The notes beneath the pieces are model-generated. The model ran no database searches. It had not been told where the DNA came from and saw only the letters and a list, made by a program, of their open reading frames with translations. From Planctomycetota bacterium (GTDB lineage: Bacteria > Planctomycetota > JAJSAM01 > JAJVHW01), in NCBI GenBank assembly GCA_021414065.1, contig JAIOPE010000077.1, forward strand, positions 1 to 61,410: a DNA stretch of 61,410 nt. Direction: 5' to 3'. This document shows, in pieces, positions 16,112 to 25,032 of this stretch. A program made the translations under genes and the position numbers. Numbering within the stretch: the first letter of the stretch is position 1; the number at the start of each line of letters is the position of its first letter.

Positions 16112-17137
16112 TCAGGCCTTGAGGATAGAGTCCACGTCCATCCCGAGGTCCAGGCCGAGATCTGTGAGCTTCTTCTCGACCTCCTTGAGCGACGTCTTGC
16201 CGAAGTTCTTGAGGCCGAGGAGCGTCTCCGTCGTGTGACGGGCGAGCTCACCCACGGTGGCGATCCCCTCCTCGCGCATGCAATTCGCAGCGCGAACGGA
16301 GAGGTCGAGGGAGGAGATCGGCCGCATCAGGATCTCCTTGTGATCTGCCGAAGGCGCGACGGCGACCGCCGCGGCTTCCGGCTCGCTCTCGTCCAAGCTG
16401 TCGAAGATCCCCGACGGCGTCGTGCCGCCGGTCTCGCCCGGCATGACGAAGAAGTTGAGGTGCTTGCGGTAGATCTTCGCCGCCTCGACCAGTGCGAGAT
16501 CCGGCGACGTCGTGCCGTTGGACCAGATCTCGAACACCAGCTTGTCGTAGTTCGTCATCTTGCCGACGCGTGTCGCCTGCACCGCATAGCGCACGCGCTG
16601 CACGGGGGAGAAGACCGAATCGACCGGGATGACGCCGATCTCCATCTCAGCGTCGTAGTTCTCTTCGGCGGTGACGAAACCACGGCCGCGACGGACGGTG
16701 ACCTCGAGCTCGAACGTCACGCCAGCCTTCGAGACCGTGCAGACGTAGAGGTCCTTGTTGACCACTTCGACGTCGTGCGTCTCCTGGAAGCTGGCGGCCG
16801 TGACCGCGCCCTTGACGTCCACCTTGAGGCGGAGCGTACGGGGCTCCTGCACGTGACTCCTCACAAGGAGCTTCTTCACGTTGAGGATGATCTCGGTCAT
16901 GTCCTCGACGACGCCGTCGATCGTCGCGAACTCGTGCTGCGCGCCGGCGACCCGGACGTGCGTGACCGCCGCGCCCTCAAGGGACGACAGCAGCACGCGG
17001 CGCAGACCGTTCCCGATCGTGTGGCCGAAGCCGCGCTCGAACGGCTCAGCGACGAACATCGCATAGGACTCGTTGCTGACCGCCTCGTCGCGGACCACTC
17101 GGTTCGGCAGCTCGAACTCACGCCAACGGATGCGCAT
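16112..17137 (-). CDS. rpoA: RNA polymerase alpha subunit
   Basis: Alpha dimer nucleates polymerase assembly, and its C-terminal domain contacts promoter DNA and activators. The 341-residue protein opens M-R-I-R-W-R-E-F-E-L-P, an N-terminus I associate with planctomycetes. The assembly domain has F-G-H-T-I-G-N-G-L-R-R-V-L-L-S-S. A linker of about 25 residues leads to the C-terminal domain (L-D-L-S-V-R-A-A-N-C-M, L-L-G-L-K-N-F-G-K-T-S-L). Lies between rpsD and rplQ as usual. Confidence 0.98.
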   Translation of the reverse strand: MRIRWREFELPNRVVRDEAVSNESYAMFVAEPFERGFGHTIGNGLRRVLLSSLEGAAVTHVRVAGAQHEFATIDGVVEDMTEIILNVKKLLVRSHVQEPRTLRLKVDVKGAVTAASFQETHDVEVVNKDLYVCTVSKAGVTFELEVTVRRGRGFVTAEENYDAEMEIGVIPVDSVFSPVQRVRYAVQATRVGKMTNYDKLVFEIWSNGTTSPDLALVEAAKIYRKHLNFFVMPGETGGTTPSGIFDSLDESEPEAAAVAVAPSADHKEILMRPISSLDLSVRAANCMREEGIATVGELARHTTETLLGLKNFGKTSLKEVEKKLTDLGLDLGMDVDSILKA

Positions 17138-17208
17138 GTCTCAGGACCTCCGGAACTCGTGACAGGGGAGAGAAGGACGGGGAGCCGTAGGGCCGCGGGG
17201 CCCCTGGG

Positions 17209-17841
17209 CTATCGCGAGCAGACCTCGACGACGAACAGTTCGTTCACGTCGAACGGCACGTCCTGACGCTTCGGGAGCGTGACGACGATGCCGCTGAGGT
17301 GCTTGTCCTCGACCGTGACCCACGACGGGGCCTGGCGGATCGACCGCGAGGACTCGACGCCGGCCTTGAGCAGGTTCTGGGACTTCTCCTTCGAAGCCGC
17401 AGCGACCGTGTCCCCGGCGCGGACGAGAATCCCGGGACGCTTGGCTGCCTTGCCGTTCACGGTGATGTGACCGTGGATGACGGCCTGACGGGCCGCAGTT
17501 CGCGAAGCGCCGAACCCCATCGCATAGACAACGTTGTCGAGACGGCGCTCGAGGAGGCACAGCAGGTTCTCACCCGTGTTGCCCTTCATGCGACCGGCCT
17601 CGGCGAAGACCCGCCGGAACCCGCGCTCGTGGAGCCCATACGTGCGCTTCAACTTCTGCTTCTCGCGCAGACGAGTTCCGTACGCCGACATGCGGCCGCG
17701 GCCCTTGCGCGCGCCGGCGCCCGGGGGCGTCTCGCGACGACGGACGGCACACTTCTCGGTGAAGCACCGCGCGCCCTTGAGGTACAGCAACACGCCCTCG
17801 CGCCGGCAAAGCCGGCACTTCGCGTCAGAGACCTTGGCCAT
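17209..17841 (-). CDS. rpsD: 30S ribosomal protein S4 (zinc-finger type)
   Basis: Primary 16S rRNA binder and, in several bacteria, a translational repressor. The 210-residue protein has an N-terminal zinc knuckle (C-R-L-C, then C-F-T-E-K-C) and the S4 RNA-binding domain near 100-160 (L-E-R-R-L-D-N-V-V-Y-A-M-G-F). It is preceded by a 122-base gap with two stem-loops, much longer than its neighbours' gaps, which could be an S4-responsive leader. Confidence 0.97.
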   Translation of the reverse strand: MAKVSDAKCRLCRREGVLLYLKGARCFTEKCAVRRRETPPGAGARKGRGRMSAYGTRLREKQKLKRTYGLHERGFRRVFAEAGRMKGNTGENLLCLLERRLDNVVYAMGFGASRTAARQAVIHGHITVNGKAAKRPGILVRAGDTVAAASKEKSQNLLKAGVESSRSIRQAPSWVTVEDKHLSGIVVTLPKRQDVPFDVNELFVVEVCSR

Positions 17842-17869
17842 GTTCGACTTCTACCTTTGCTGACGCACG

Positions 17870-17947
17870 CGTTCGGATCGCCGGGGAAACGCCCCCCGGC
17901 GGCTCTCGCATTGCCGAACGTGCTCTCTGTGCGCCTGTGTCGAGAGC
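17870..17947 (-). promoter_or_regulatory. Structured region before rpsD, candidate S4 leader
   Basis: CGTTCGG (17870-17876) pairs with CCGAACG (17914-17920), enclosing CGCCGGGG (17879-17886) with CCCCGGCG (17894-17901). A neighbouring GCTCTC/GAGAGC hairpin spans 17922-17947. S4 autoregulation through an mRNA structure is known in other bacteria; the link here is inferred from position only. Confidence 0.45.
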
Positions 17948-17963
17948 TGCAGGAACCGACCCT

Positions 17964-18344
17964 TCAGACGCGACGACGGCGCCGGGGTCGGCAGCCATTG
18001 TGCGGAATCGGGGTCACGTCTTCGATCGCGCGGATCTTGAGGCCCGTGGCAGCCAGAGCTCGGATGGCGGACTCGCGCCCAGCCCCCGGCCCCTTGACCT
18101 GCACCTCGACCTCGCGGACGCCCATCTTGAGCGCCTGCTCCGCGCACTTCTCCGCCGCCCGCTGTGCGGCGAACGGCGTACTCTTGCGGGAGCCCTTGAA
18201 CCCAATCGTCCCGGCGGAACCCCAGCACAGCGTCTCGCCGTTCGGGTCCGCGATCGTGACGATCGTGTTGTTGAAGCTGGCGAGAACGTGCGCGACTGCT
18301 CGGGGCACGTTGCGCTTGATCTTCTTCTTGGTCTTCTGGCCCAT
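17964..18344 (-). CDS. rpsK: 30S ribosomal protein S11
   Basis: Platform protein of the small subunit near the decoding region. The 126 residues include the conserved [22 protein letters not shown] and G-P-G-A-G-R-E blocks, and end in the basic [12 protein letters not shown] tail. Four bases after rpsM. Confidence 0.98.
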   Translation of the reverse strand: MGQKTKKKIKRNVPRAVAHVLASFNNTIVTIADPNGETLCWGSAGTIGFKGSRKSTPFAAQRAAEKCAEQALKMGVREVEVQVKGPGAGRESAIRALAATGLKIRAIEDVTPIPHNGCRPRRRRRV

Positions 18345-18348
18345 CCGA

Positions 18349-18729
18349 TCAGAGCTCCTTCACGGACTTCTTGCGGGCAACCGTCTTGCGGGGGCCCTTC
18401 CTCGTGCGCGCGTTCGTCCGTGTCCGCTGGCCGCGGCACGGGAGACCGCGCATGTGGCGGAACCCGCGGTAGCACTTGATCTCCTTCAGCCGGGAGATGT
18501 TCTGCATCACCTGGCGCCGGAGCTGCCCTTCCACGACGTACTTGCGCTCGATCAGTTGGTTCAACTGCGAGACCTGCTCGTCGGACAGATCCTTGGCGCG
18601 AAGAGCCGGATCGATCCGGAGCTCCGCGAGAACCTGCTTCGCCACGACGTTTCCGATCCCGTAGATGTAGGTCAACGCGACGTCGACGCGCTTGCCCACG
18701 GGAATGTCCACTCCGCTCACTCGCGGCAT
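18349..18729 (-). CDS. rpsM: 30S ribosomal protein S13
   Basis: Head protein that contacts the P-site tRNA and the 50S bridge. 126 residues, with [16 protein letters not shown] and the C-terminal [18 protein letters not shown] signature. Follows rpmJ after 13 bases. Confidence 0.98.
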   Translation of the reverse strand: MPRVSGVDIPVGKRVDVALTYIYGIGNVVAKQVLAELRIDPALRAKDLSDEQVSQLNQLIERKYVVEGQLRRQVMQNISRLKEIKCYRGFRHMRGLPCRGQRTRTNARTRKGPRKTVARKKSVKEL

Positions 18730-18742
18730 CTCAGCCTGCCTC

Positions 18743-18856
18743 TCAGCCCTGTCGCTGCTTGTGGCGCTTGTCCTTGCAGATCACCCGGAGCACGCCATCG
18801 CGGCGGATCACCCGGCACTGCTCGCACATGCGCCTGACCGACGTTCGAACCTTCAT
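18743..18856 (-). CDS. rpmJ: 50S ribosomal protein L36
   Basis: A 37-residue protein: [14 protein letters not shown] at the start, then [11 protein letters not shown] at the end. The C-x-x-C, C and H form the zinc-ribbon that marks the zinc-binding form. Standard position between infA and rpsM. The upstream gap of 83 bases can form a weak GGCGG/CCGCC hairpin. Confidence 0.97.
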   Translation of the reverse strand: MKVRTSVRRMCEQCRVIRRDGVLRVICKDKRHKQRQG

Positions 18857-18939
18857 GCATCACCTTGTCGAGCGGGCGGAAAAACTCCCGCCGCGCTTGC
18901 CTTGTCGCTTCGTCTCGAAAACTTGTACCGCTTCGGGCC

Positions 18940-19182
18940 TCATCTTCCACGGACGCCCCGGGGGCGCCCGACGATCCGGCACTCTGCATCGTCGCGAGGA
19001 GAGACTTCCACCAGCACGACGTCTCCGGGGACGAGGCGCGTCAAGAGCGCCCGCGCGTCGCCGGAGAGATGTGCGCGCAGAAGCCGCGAACCACTGGTTT
19101 CGACCCTGAACATCGCGTTCGGCAGTGCCTGCCGTACGGTCGCTCGGATCGGAACCCCTGCGGGGCGAACTGGCTCGCTCAC
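18940..19182 (-). CDS. infA: Translation initiation factor IF-1, divergent
   Basis: An 80-residue OB-fold protein of the length and position of IF-1. The core A-L-P-N-A-M-F-R-V-E and P-G-D-V-V-L-V-E-V-S-P are conserved. Others differ: the usual H-I-S-G-K-M-R is H-L-S-G-D-A-R and the C-terminal Y-D-L-x-x-G-R-I is R-D-D-A-E-C-R-I. GTG start overlapping the map stop (GTGA). IF-1 blocks the A site during initiation. Whether this is the only IF-1 gene in the genome cannot be seen here. Confidence 0.9.
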   Translation of the reverse strand: MSEPVRPAGVPIRATVRQALPNAMFRVETSGSRLLRAHLSGDARALLTRLVPGDVVLVEVSPRDDAECRIVGRPRGVRGR

Positions 19183-19934
19183 AGGACCGTCAGCACCTCC
19201 GCGCCGGAACCACGAATTGCCACAGTGTGCTCAAAGTGGGCGGAGAGCTTCCCGTCGCGGGTCACGACCGTCCAACCATCCTCAAGCACACGTACATCCG
19301 CGAGCCCCTGGTTCACCATGGGCTCGATGCAAATGGCCATGCCGGGCTTCAGCCCGAGGTCGTGGCGGCGGACGTCCGCGTCCACGTAGTTGGGGACCGA
19401 CGGCTCTTCGTGCATCTTCCGGCCGATGCCATGACCGGCGTACTCACGCACGAGCGTGTAGCCGCGCGCCTCGGCGTGCGACTGCACCGCCTCACCAATC
19501 TGCGACAGGCGCGCACCCGGCGCGCAGACCAGGACTGCCCGGTCAAGACACTCACGGCAGGTGTCGATCAGGCGCTGCGCCTCCTTCGACACCTTCCCGA
19601 CCGGGATCGTGACGGCCGCGTCGCCGACAAAACCGTCGAGTCGCGCGCCAACGTCGCACCCGACGATATCACCCTCGACCAGGCGCCTTCGGCTGGGTAT
19701 CCCGTGGACCACCTGCTCGTTGACCGAGAGGCAGGAGCTGGCCGGGAACCCGCGGTACCCCTTGAACTCCGGCGTCGCCCCACGGGAGCGGATGATCCGC
19801 TCGACTTCGGCGTCGATCTCGGCCAGGGTCATCCCAGGCCGCACGTTGGCGGATGCCCAGGTGAGCACCTCAGCGACGACGCGTCCAGCGCGTCGCATCG
19901 CCTCGAACTCGACGTCCGACTTGATCGAGATCAT
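19179..19934 (-). CDS. map: Methionine aminopeptidase, type I
   Basis: Removes N-terminal methionine from nascent proteins. The start at 19934 (M-I-S-I-K-S-D-V-E-F) overlaps the adk stop as ATGA and gives 251 residues. Metal ligands are visible: D in C-D-V-G-A, D in F-V-G-D-A-A-V, H in G-H-G-I-G-R-K-M-H, E in C-I-E-P-M and E in F-E-H-T-V. Type I fold without an N-terminal extension. Confidence 0.97.
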   Translation of the reverse strand: MISIKSDVEFEAMRRAGRVVAEVLTWASANVRPGMTLAEIDAEVERIIRSRGATPEFKGYRGFPASSCLSVNEQVVHGIPSRRRLVEGDIVGCDVGARLDGFVGDAAVTIPVGKVSKEAQRLIDTCRECLDRAVLVCAPGARLSQIGEAVQSHAEARGYTLVREYAGHGIGRKMHEEPSVPNYVDADVRRHDLGLKPGMAICIEPMVNQGLADVRVLEDGWTVVTRDGKLSAHFEHTVAIRGSGAEVLTVL

Positions 19935-20494
19935 CGGGCGACACCGGCTGCGTTCGCGATCCGATCGTAGACTTCTTCCATCGAGCCGACGCCGTCCACC
20001 GTCCGGAGCACTCCGCGGGCTGCGTAGAAATCGACCAGTGGCGCCGTCTTGCTGCGGTAGTCGTCGATGCGGCGTGCAATGACGTCGGCGGTGTCGTCCG
20101 GCCCACGACTCCGGCGAAGCATGCGTTCCGTCAACTCCCGCCGCGGTACCTCGATCAGCACCGCGTGATCGATCCTCGAATCGAGTCCCGCGAACACTCC
20201 CGCGAGGAAGAACGCCTGCGGTACCGTGCGCGGGTAACCGTCGAGCACGACGCCACGCCGGCACTCCGGCGCTCGAAGTCGCTCTGCGACGACGCCTTCC
20301 ATCACGGCATCGGGAACGAGGGCGCCGGAGTCGAGGATTGACTTGACCTGCCGTCCGAACTCGGACCCGGATGCGGACGCAGCTCGCAGCATGTCGCCTG
20401 TGCTGACGTGCGAAACGCCTAGAGCTGCGGCGAGCCGCCCAGCCTGCGTTCCCTTGCCGGCGCCAGGAGGGCCGAGGAAGACGATCCGACTCAC
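19931..20494 (-). CDS. adk: Adenylate kinase, short-lid form
   Basis: Interconverts ATP, AMP and ADP. The 187-residue protein has the P-loop G-P-P-G-A-G-K-G-T-Q, the AMP site S-T-G-D-M-L-R and G-Y-P-R-T. The lid between R-M-L-R-R-S-R and V-I-A-R-R is short and lacks the zinc cysteines. GTG start overlapping the secY stop (GTGA). Confidence 0.97.
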   Translation of the reverse strand: MSRIVFLGPPGAGKGTQAGRLAAALGVSHVSTGDMLRAASASGSEFGRQVKSILDSGALVPDAVMEGVVAERLRAPECRRGVVLDGYPRTVPQAFFLAGVFAGLDSRIDHAVLIEVPRRELTERMLRRSRGPDDTADVIARRIDDYRSKTAPLVDFYAARGVLRTVDGVGSMEEVYDRIANAAGVAR

Positions 20495-21873
20495 TTCGGA
20501 GCGCCCTTCATGAAGCCCTCGTAGTTCCGCATGAGCAACTGCGCGTTCATACGGTCAACGAGGTCGAGCGCAACGGCGACCACGATCAGGATCGAAGTGC
20601 CGCCGATCAAACTGGCGGCGCCGCGCTGCAGATCGAGAGCCTTCGAGACGACGTCGGGAAGCAAGCTGATGAACGTGAGGAAGAAGCATCCCGCGAGCGT
20701 CAACCGTGCCATCGTGCGGTCAAGATACTCCGCGGTGGCCTTGCCCGGCCGGATGCCAGGGATGAAGGCCCCGTACTCCTTCATGTTCTTGGCCATCTCG
20801 GACGGCTGGAACATGAGTTGGACCCAGAAGAAGCTGAAGAAGAAGATCAGTCCGACGTAACCCGTGGTCCAAAGCCACGAGTGGTCACGGAACATCTCGC
20901 GTCCGTACGACCAGTTCAGCAGGCTCTCGCTGAAGAGCACGGCGGGGAACGCCATCAGCGACGAGGCGAAGATCACCGGCATGACGTTGGCCTGATTGAC
21001 CTTCAGCGGCAGGTAGTGCTTCTGGGCGCCAGCATAGACACCGCTGCCGCGGACCATGCGGGCGTACTGGACCGGAATCCGCCGCGATCCTTTGGTTACG
21101 TACACCACCGCCAGCGTGACGCCTAGATACAGCGCGGTGAACACGGCGAACTTCAGGACGCCGGTGGCGAAGGCCGCCTCAGGGTCACCGCCCGCCGGCG
21201 TGGCGAACAGGTCGTGCCACAACTGCACGACGCGGGCAAGAATGCCGGCCATGATCAGCAGCGAAATCCCGTTGCCGACGCCGTACTCGGTGATCTGCTC
21301 GCCGATCCACATCAGGAAGATCGTGCCGCACGTCAGGCCGAGCAGCGCAGGAACGTAAAAACCGCCGTAGAAACCGAACGTGCCGCCCCACTCCGCCCGG
21401 TCCACCAACTGGACGTTGATGCCGTGCGACTGCGGGTGGAGTACGAAACCCTCCAGCACGAAGACCGCCTGAACGAGGCAGATGGGGATCGTGCCCCAGC
21501 GCATCCACTGATTCAGCCGCTTCTGCCCCTGGGAACCCTCTTTGACGATCTGCTCGATCTGAGGGATCACCTTGGCAAGGATGCTGAAGATGATCGAACT
21601 CGAGATGTACGGCATGATCCCGAGGCTGAAGATGCCGGCGGAGTAGATGTCGCCAGCCGAAAGCGTGCTGATGATCTTGATGAAGCCGCCGAGTGCCCCG
21701 CCGGAACTCCCCTGCTCTTTCATCTGCTCGAAGATCTGGAGGACCTTGCCGAGCGGGATGCCCGGGATCGGAACCTGATAGCCGAACCGATAGACGAACA
21801 GGAAAACGAGAGTCAGGACGATCCTCCGTCGGAGGTCGTCCACTTTGAATACGTTGAGAGCCTTTTCGAACAT
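20491..21873 (-). CDS. secY: Protein translocase subunit SecY
   Basis: Channel of the Sec translocon in the inner membrane. The 460-residue protein shows ten hydrophobic spans and the plug region after TM1 (G-Y-Q-V-P-I-P-G-I-P). M-P-Y-I-S-S-S-I-I matches SecY signature 1. The cytoplasmic loop P-G-I-R-P-G-K-A-T follows the pore ring region. Sits after rplO as in the standard spc operon. SecE is at 45.3 kb; no secG was seen in this window. Confidence 0.97.
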   Translation of the reverse strand: MFEKALNVFKVDDLRRRIVLTLVFLFVYRFGYQVPIPGIPLGKVLQIFEQMKEQGSSGGALGGFIKIISTLSAGDIYSAGIFSLGIMPYISSSIIFSILAKVIPQIEQIVKEGSQGQKRLNQWMRWGTIPICLVQAVFVLEGFVLHPQSHGINVQLVDRAEWGGTFGFYGGFYVPALLGLTCGTIFLMWIGEQITEYGVGNGISLLIMAGILARVVQLWHDLFATPAGGDPEAAFATGVLKFAVFTALYLGVTLAVVYVTKGSRRIPVQYARMVRGSGVYAGAQKHYLPLKVNQANVMPVIFASSLMAFPAVLFSESLLNWSYGREMFRDHSWLWTTGYVGLIFFFSFFWVQLMFQPSEMAKNMKEYGAFIPGIRPGKATAEYLDRTMARLTLAGCFFLTFISLLPDVVSKALDLQRGAASLIGGTSILIVVAVALDLVDRMNAQLLMRNYEGFMKGAPK

Positions 21874-21921
21874 GTCGAGGTCCGGTCCGCTGACGCTCCC
21901 CGAGAGGAGAGCGACGGCGAA

Positions 21922-22425
21922 TCAGGCCTTCTTTCCCTTCGGAACGCCCTTGGGGCGCTTGCGAACGACCGGCGCAGGCTTGCGACCGAGGAGCGTGACC
22001 GATCCGCCCGCGGCCTCAATCATCTGCTTCGCCTTGTCACTGAACGCGTGAGCGTGAACATCGACGCGCACCCCGAGCTCACCGGCGCCGAGGATCTTGA
22101 CGCGCTCGGCGCCCTTCTTGAGCAACCCCTTCTCCTTCAGGATGTCCGGGGTGACCGTCGTGCCGGCGAACTGCACCAGGCTGAGGACGTTCACGACCTC
22201 GTACTCGACGCGGAAGTTCTTGTTGTTGAAGCCGCGCTTGGGCAGACGCCGGATGAGCGGCATCTGGCCGCCCTCGCGGTGAAGAAGCCCACCGAAGCCC
22301 GTTCGGGCCGCCGCGCCGTTGGCGCCGCGCCCGGACGTCTTGCCGAGGCCCGAGCCCGATCCACGCCCGACGCGTACCTTGAAGCGGCGACCGACATCAA
22401 CGCCGACTGCTTTGGAGACGTCCAT
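21922..22425 (-). CDS. rplO: 50S ribosomal protein L15
   Basis: Late-assembly large-subunit protein. 167 residues, with the glycine-rich N-terminal extension (G-R-G-S-G-S-G-L-G-K-T-S-G-R-G), G-G-Q-M-P-L-I-R-R-L-P-K-R-G-F and G-A-G-E-L. It starts inside the rpsE stop (TGATG), with no L30 gene between them. Confidence 0.97.
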   Translation of the reverse strand: MDVSKAVGVDVGRRFKVRVGRGSGSGLGKTSGRGANGAAARTGFGGLLHREGGQMPLIRRLPKRGFNNKNFRVEYEVVNVLSLVQFAGTTVTPDILKEKGLLKKGAERVKILGAGELGVRVDVHAHAFSDKAKQMIEAAGGSVTLLGRKPAPVVRKRPKGVPKGKKA

Positions 22426-22934
22426 CAGAGCGTCACTCCGCGAAGGCTCTCGGCCTGCTGCTGCAGGCGGAGCTGGAAGAGGGCGTCCATGGTGGCCCGG
22501 ACGACGTTGACCGGGTTGGTGGAGCCGTAGTTCTTGGTCAGGATGTCGGCCACGCCCGCAGCCTCAAGCACAGCGCGTACCGCAGGACCGGCAGTGACGC
22601 CGGTTCCGGGAGCGGCCGGCTGGAGATACGTCTTGCTGGCGCCGGAACGGCCCGTGACCGCGTGAGGGATGGTCTTTCCAAGGATCGGCACTCGGACGAG
22701 GCGCTTCTTGGCGTCCTTCACGGCCTTCTCGACCGCGAACGGGACTTCCTTCGCCTTGCCGAAGCCGTAACCGACCACGCCCTGGCCGTCACCAACGACG
22801 ACCAACGCGCTGAAGGAAAACCGCTTGCCGCCCTTTACGACGGTCGCGCACCGGTTCACCTTCACGACCTTCTCGACCAGATTGGCAGAGAGGTCTACGT
22901 GCACATACGACGGACTGTCGGCTCTCGAAGGCAT
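22425..22934 (-). CDS. rpsE: 30S ribosomal protein S5
   Basis: Small-subunit accuracy protein at the S4-S5 interface. 169 residues, with double-stranded RNA-binding fold residues ([16 protein letters not shown]) and [11 protein letters not shown]. The usual next gene, rpmD, is missing. Confidence 0.97.
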   Translation of the reverse strand: MPSRADSPSYVHVDLSANLVEKVVKVNRCATVVKGGKRFSFSALVVVGDGQGVVGYGFGKAKEVPFAVEKAVKDAKKRLVRVPILGKTIPHAVTGRSGASKTYLQPAAPGTGVTAGPAVRAVLEAAGVADILTKNYGSTNPVNVVRATMDALFQLRLQQQAESLRGVTL

Positions 22935-22950
22935 CTTGGTCTTGCTCCCG

Positions 22951-23307
22951 TCAGAACTTCAGGCCCGCTTCGCGGGCGGCGTCGGCCAGGGCCTTGATGC
23001 GCCCGTGATAACGGTAACCAGCGCGGTCGAAGGCGACCTGCGCGATGCCCTTGTCGAGGGCACGCTTCGCGACGTCGGCTCCGACGGCCTTCGCGCCGGC
23101 GATCCCGCCGCCGTTTGCCAGCTCCATCTGCAGCGACGATGCGGCGAGCAGAGTGACCCCCGCCTCGTCGTCGATGAGCTGGACGTAGATCTGCTTGTGC
23201 GAGCGGTACACGCACATCCGCGGACGCCCCGGGTTCCCGGAGAGCTTCCCGCGAATGCGGCGGTGGCGCCGCGCCTTCATCTCAGCCTTCTTGATGTTGC
23301 GATTCAT
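22951..23307 (-). CDS. rplR: 50S ribosomal protein L18
   Basis: Binds 5S rRNA. 118 residues, with [18 protein letters not shown] near the start and [13 protein letters not shown] near the end. Between rplF and rpsE. Confidence 0.97.
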   Translation of the reverse strand: MNRNIKKAEMKARRHRRIRGKLSGNPGRPRMCVYRSHKQIYVQLIDDEAGVTLLAASSLQMELANGGGIAGAKAVGADVAKRALDKGIAQVAFDRAGYRYHGRIKALADAAREAGLKF

Positions 23308-23313
23308 GGAACG

Positions 23314-23862
23314 TTACCCGCCACTGCTCGTGAAGGTCTTGCCGGCCTTGCGCTCGACGTGTTCACCGACGTACCGGATGCCCTTACCGTTGTAAGGCTC
23401 CGGCGGTCGGACCTTGCGGATCCGCGCCGCAAACTCGCCGACGGCCTGGCAGTCGCACCCGCTCACGACGACCATCGTCGTGGAGGGCAGGTCCACCTGG
23501 ACTCCCTGGGGGGCTTCCAATTGGATCTCGTTCGCGAAGCCCACCTTGAGGGCGAGCTTCTTGCCCTTCATCGCCGCCTGGAAGCCGACACCCTGGATCT
23601 CCAGGGATCGACTGAACGGCGTCACGACACCCTGGAGGTGGTTCTCCAGAATGGACCGAATCGTACCGTGGTTCGACCGGGTCTGCTTGTCGTCGCCCGA
23701 CCGCGTCACGCTGACGACGCCGTCCTTGACGCCCACAGCGATCCCGCTCGGCACGGGGAGCGTGAGCGAGCCCTTCGGGCCCTTCACGGTCACGCCCGTC
23801 GCGGCCACCGTCACGGTGACCCCGGTGCCGACCTTCAGTGGTTTCTTGCCGATTCTCGACAT
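23314..23862 (-). CDS. rplF: 50S ribosomal protein L6
   Basis: Two-domain protein near the factor-binding site. 182 residues, beginning M-S-R-I-G-K-K-P, with G-V-G-F-Q-A and the C-terminal P-E-P-Y-N-G-K-G-I-R-Y signature. Confidence 0.98.
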   Translation of the reverse strand: MSRIGKKPLKVGTGVTVTVAATGVTVKGPKGSLTLPVPSGIAVGVKDGVVSVTRSGDDKQTRSNHGTIRSILENHLQGVVTPFSRSLEIQGVGFQAAMKGKKLALKVGFANEIQLEAPQGVQVDLPSTTMVVVSGCDCQAVGEFAARIRKVRPPEPYNGKGIRYVGEHVERKAGKTFTSSGG

Positions 23863-23869
23863 GTCAACC

Positions 23870-24265
23870 TCACCAAACCCGGCAGAGGACTTCGCCGCCG
23901 GCGTTGTTCTTCCGGGCCTCGCGATCGGAGACCACGCCCCGGTCCGTCGAGAGCACGTAGATGCCCTGACCAGCCCGGAACGAGCCCACGTCGGTCGCGC
24001 CGCTGTACACCCGACGTCCCGGAGAGGACACCCGGTCGATGCCGCGGATCACGCGCTCGCCCTCCTGGCTGTACCTGAGCGTCAGCCGGAGCGTCGAGCG
24101 AGCGCCTGCGTCGATCTTGAGAATGTCGTTGATGAAGCCTTCGCGCTTCAGGACGTCCGCGATCCCGTGCTTCACACGGGAGTACGGAACGTCGACCGTG
24201 CGCCGACGGATCGCGTTCGCGTTCCGCACACGGGTCAGCATGTCAGAGATGGGATCTGTGAGCAT
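23870..24265 (-). CDS. rpsH: 30S ribosomal protein S8
   Basis: 16S rRNA binder and, in E. coli, repressor of the spc operon. 131 residues: D-P-I-S-D-M-L-T-R-V-R-N-A near the start; the C-terminal signature reads S-T-D-R-G-V-V-S-D-R-E-A. It follows rpsN after 20 bases. Confidence 0.98.
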   Translation of the reverse strand: MLTDPISDMLTRVRNANAIRRRTVDVPYSRVKHGIADVLKREGFINDILKIDAGARSTLRLTLRYSQEGERVIRGIDRVSSPGRRVYSGATDVGSFRAGQGIYVLSTDRGVVSDREARKNNAGGEVLCRVW

Positions 24266-24285
24266 CTAGTGTTCCTCCGCCGCGC

Positions 24286-24471
24286 CTACCAGGAGGCCTT
24301 ACGGACACCGGGGATCTCCCCCTTGTGCGCGAGGTTCCTGAAACAGATGCGGCAGATCTGGAATTTTTGGTAGACCGCGCGCGCCCGACCGCACATGCGG
24401 CAGCGACTGCGATGGCGGCACGCCTTCCGAGGAGGGCGGCTCGACTTCACGACCTGAGACGTCTTCGCCAC
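24286..24471 (-). CDS. rpsN: 30S ribosomal protein S14, zinc-binding type Z
   Basis: 61-residue protein with C-R-M-C and C-R-I-C, the zinc ribbon of the short S14 form, and the end [11 protein letters not shown]. The GTG start at 24471 is chosen because it gives V/M-A-K-T-S and has AGGAG seven bases upstream; the open frame before it overlaps rplE and looks non-coding. Confidence 0.95.
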   Translation of the reverse strand: MAKTSQVVKSSRPPRKACRHRSRCRMCGRARAVYQKFQICRICFRNLAHKGEIPGVRKASW

Positions 24472-24481
24472 TGCGTGTCTC

Positions 24482-25021
24482 CTAACTGCGGAACGGCATC
24501 CCGAACAGACGCAGCATCTCGAGCGACCGCTCCGGGTCACCGTTGCGCACGCCGATCGTGATGTTCATGCCCTGAAAGTGCTCGACCTTGTCTGCCCGGA
24601 TCTCTGGGAAGACAATCTGGTCCGGAAGGCCCATCGTGTAGTTGCCGCCCGCATCGAACGAATTCGGACGGAGCCCGCGGAAGTCGCGGATACGAGGAAT
24701 GACCACGCTGATGAGGCGGTCGAGGAACTCGTACATCCGCGCGCCGCGCAGAGTCACGACGGCTCCCACGATATCGCCCTCGCGCAGGCGGAAGTTCGAT
24801 ACCGACTTCCGAGCGCGCGTGAGCATCGGCCGCTGGCCCGCGATCGTTCCCAGGTCGGCGGCAACGGCTTCGATGAACTTGGGGTTCTCGCGGCCCTTGC
24901 CAACGCCCATGCTGACGACAATCTTGTCGAGCTTCGGCACGGCCATCACCGAGGTGTAGCCGTACTTCTGCACCATTCCCGGGACGACGTCCCGGGTGTA
25001 CTTCTCGCGAAGTCGCACCAT
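24482..25021 (-). CDS. rplE: 50S ribosomal protein L5
   Basis: 5S rRNA-binding protein of the central protuberance. 179 residues, with [12 protein letters not shown], the [12 protein letters not shown] block and [10 protein letters not shown]. Confidence 0.98.
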   Translation of the reverse strand: MVRLREKYTRDVVPGMVQKYGYTSVMAVPKLDKIVVSMGVGKGRENPKFIEAVAADLGTIAGQRPMLTRARKSVSNFRLREGDIVGAVVTLRGARMYEFLDRLISVVIPRIRDFRGLRPNSFDAGGNYTMGLPDQIVFPEIRADKVEHFQGMNITIGVRNGDPERSLEMLRLFGMPFRS

Positions 25022-25032
25022 ACCGGTCTCCG

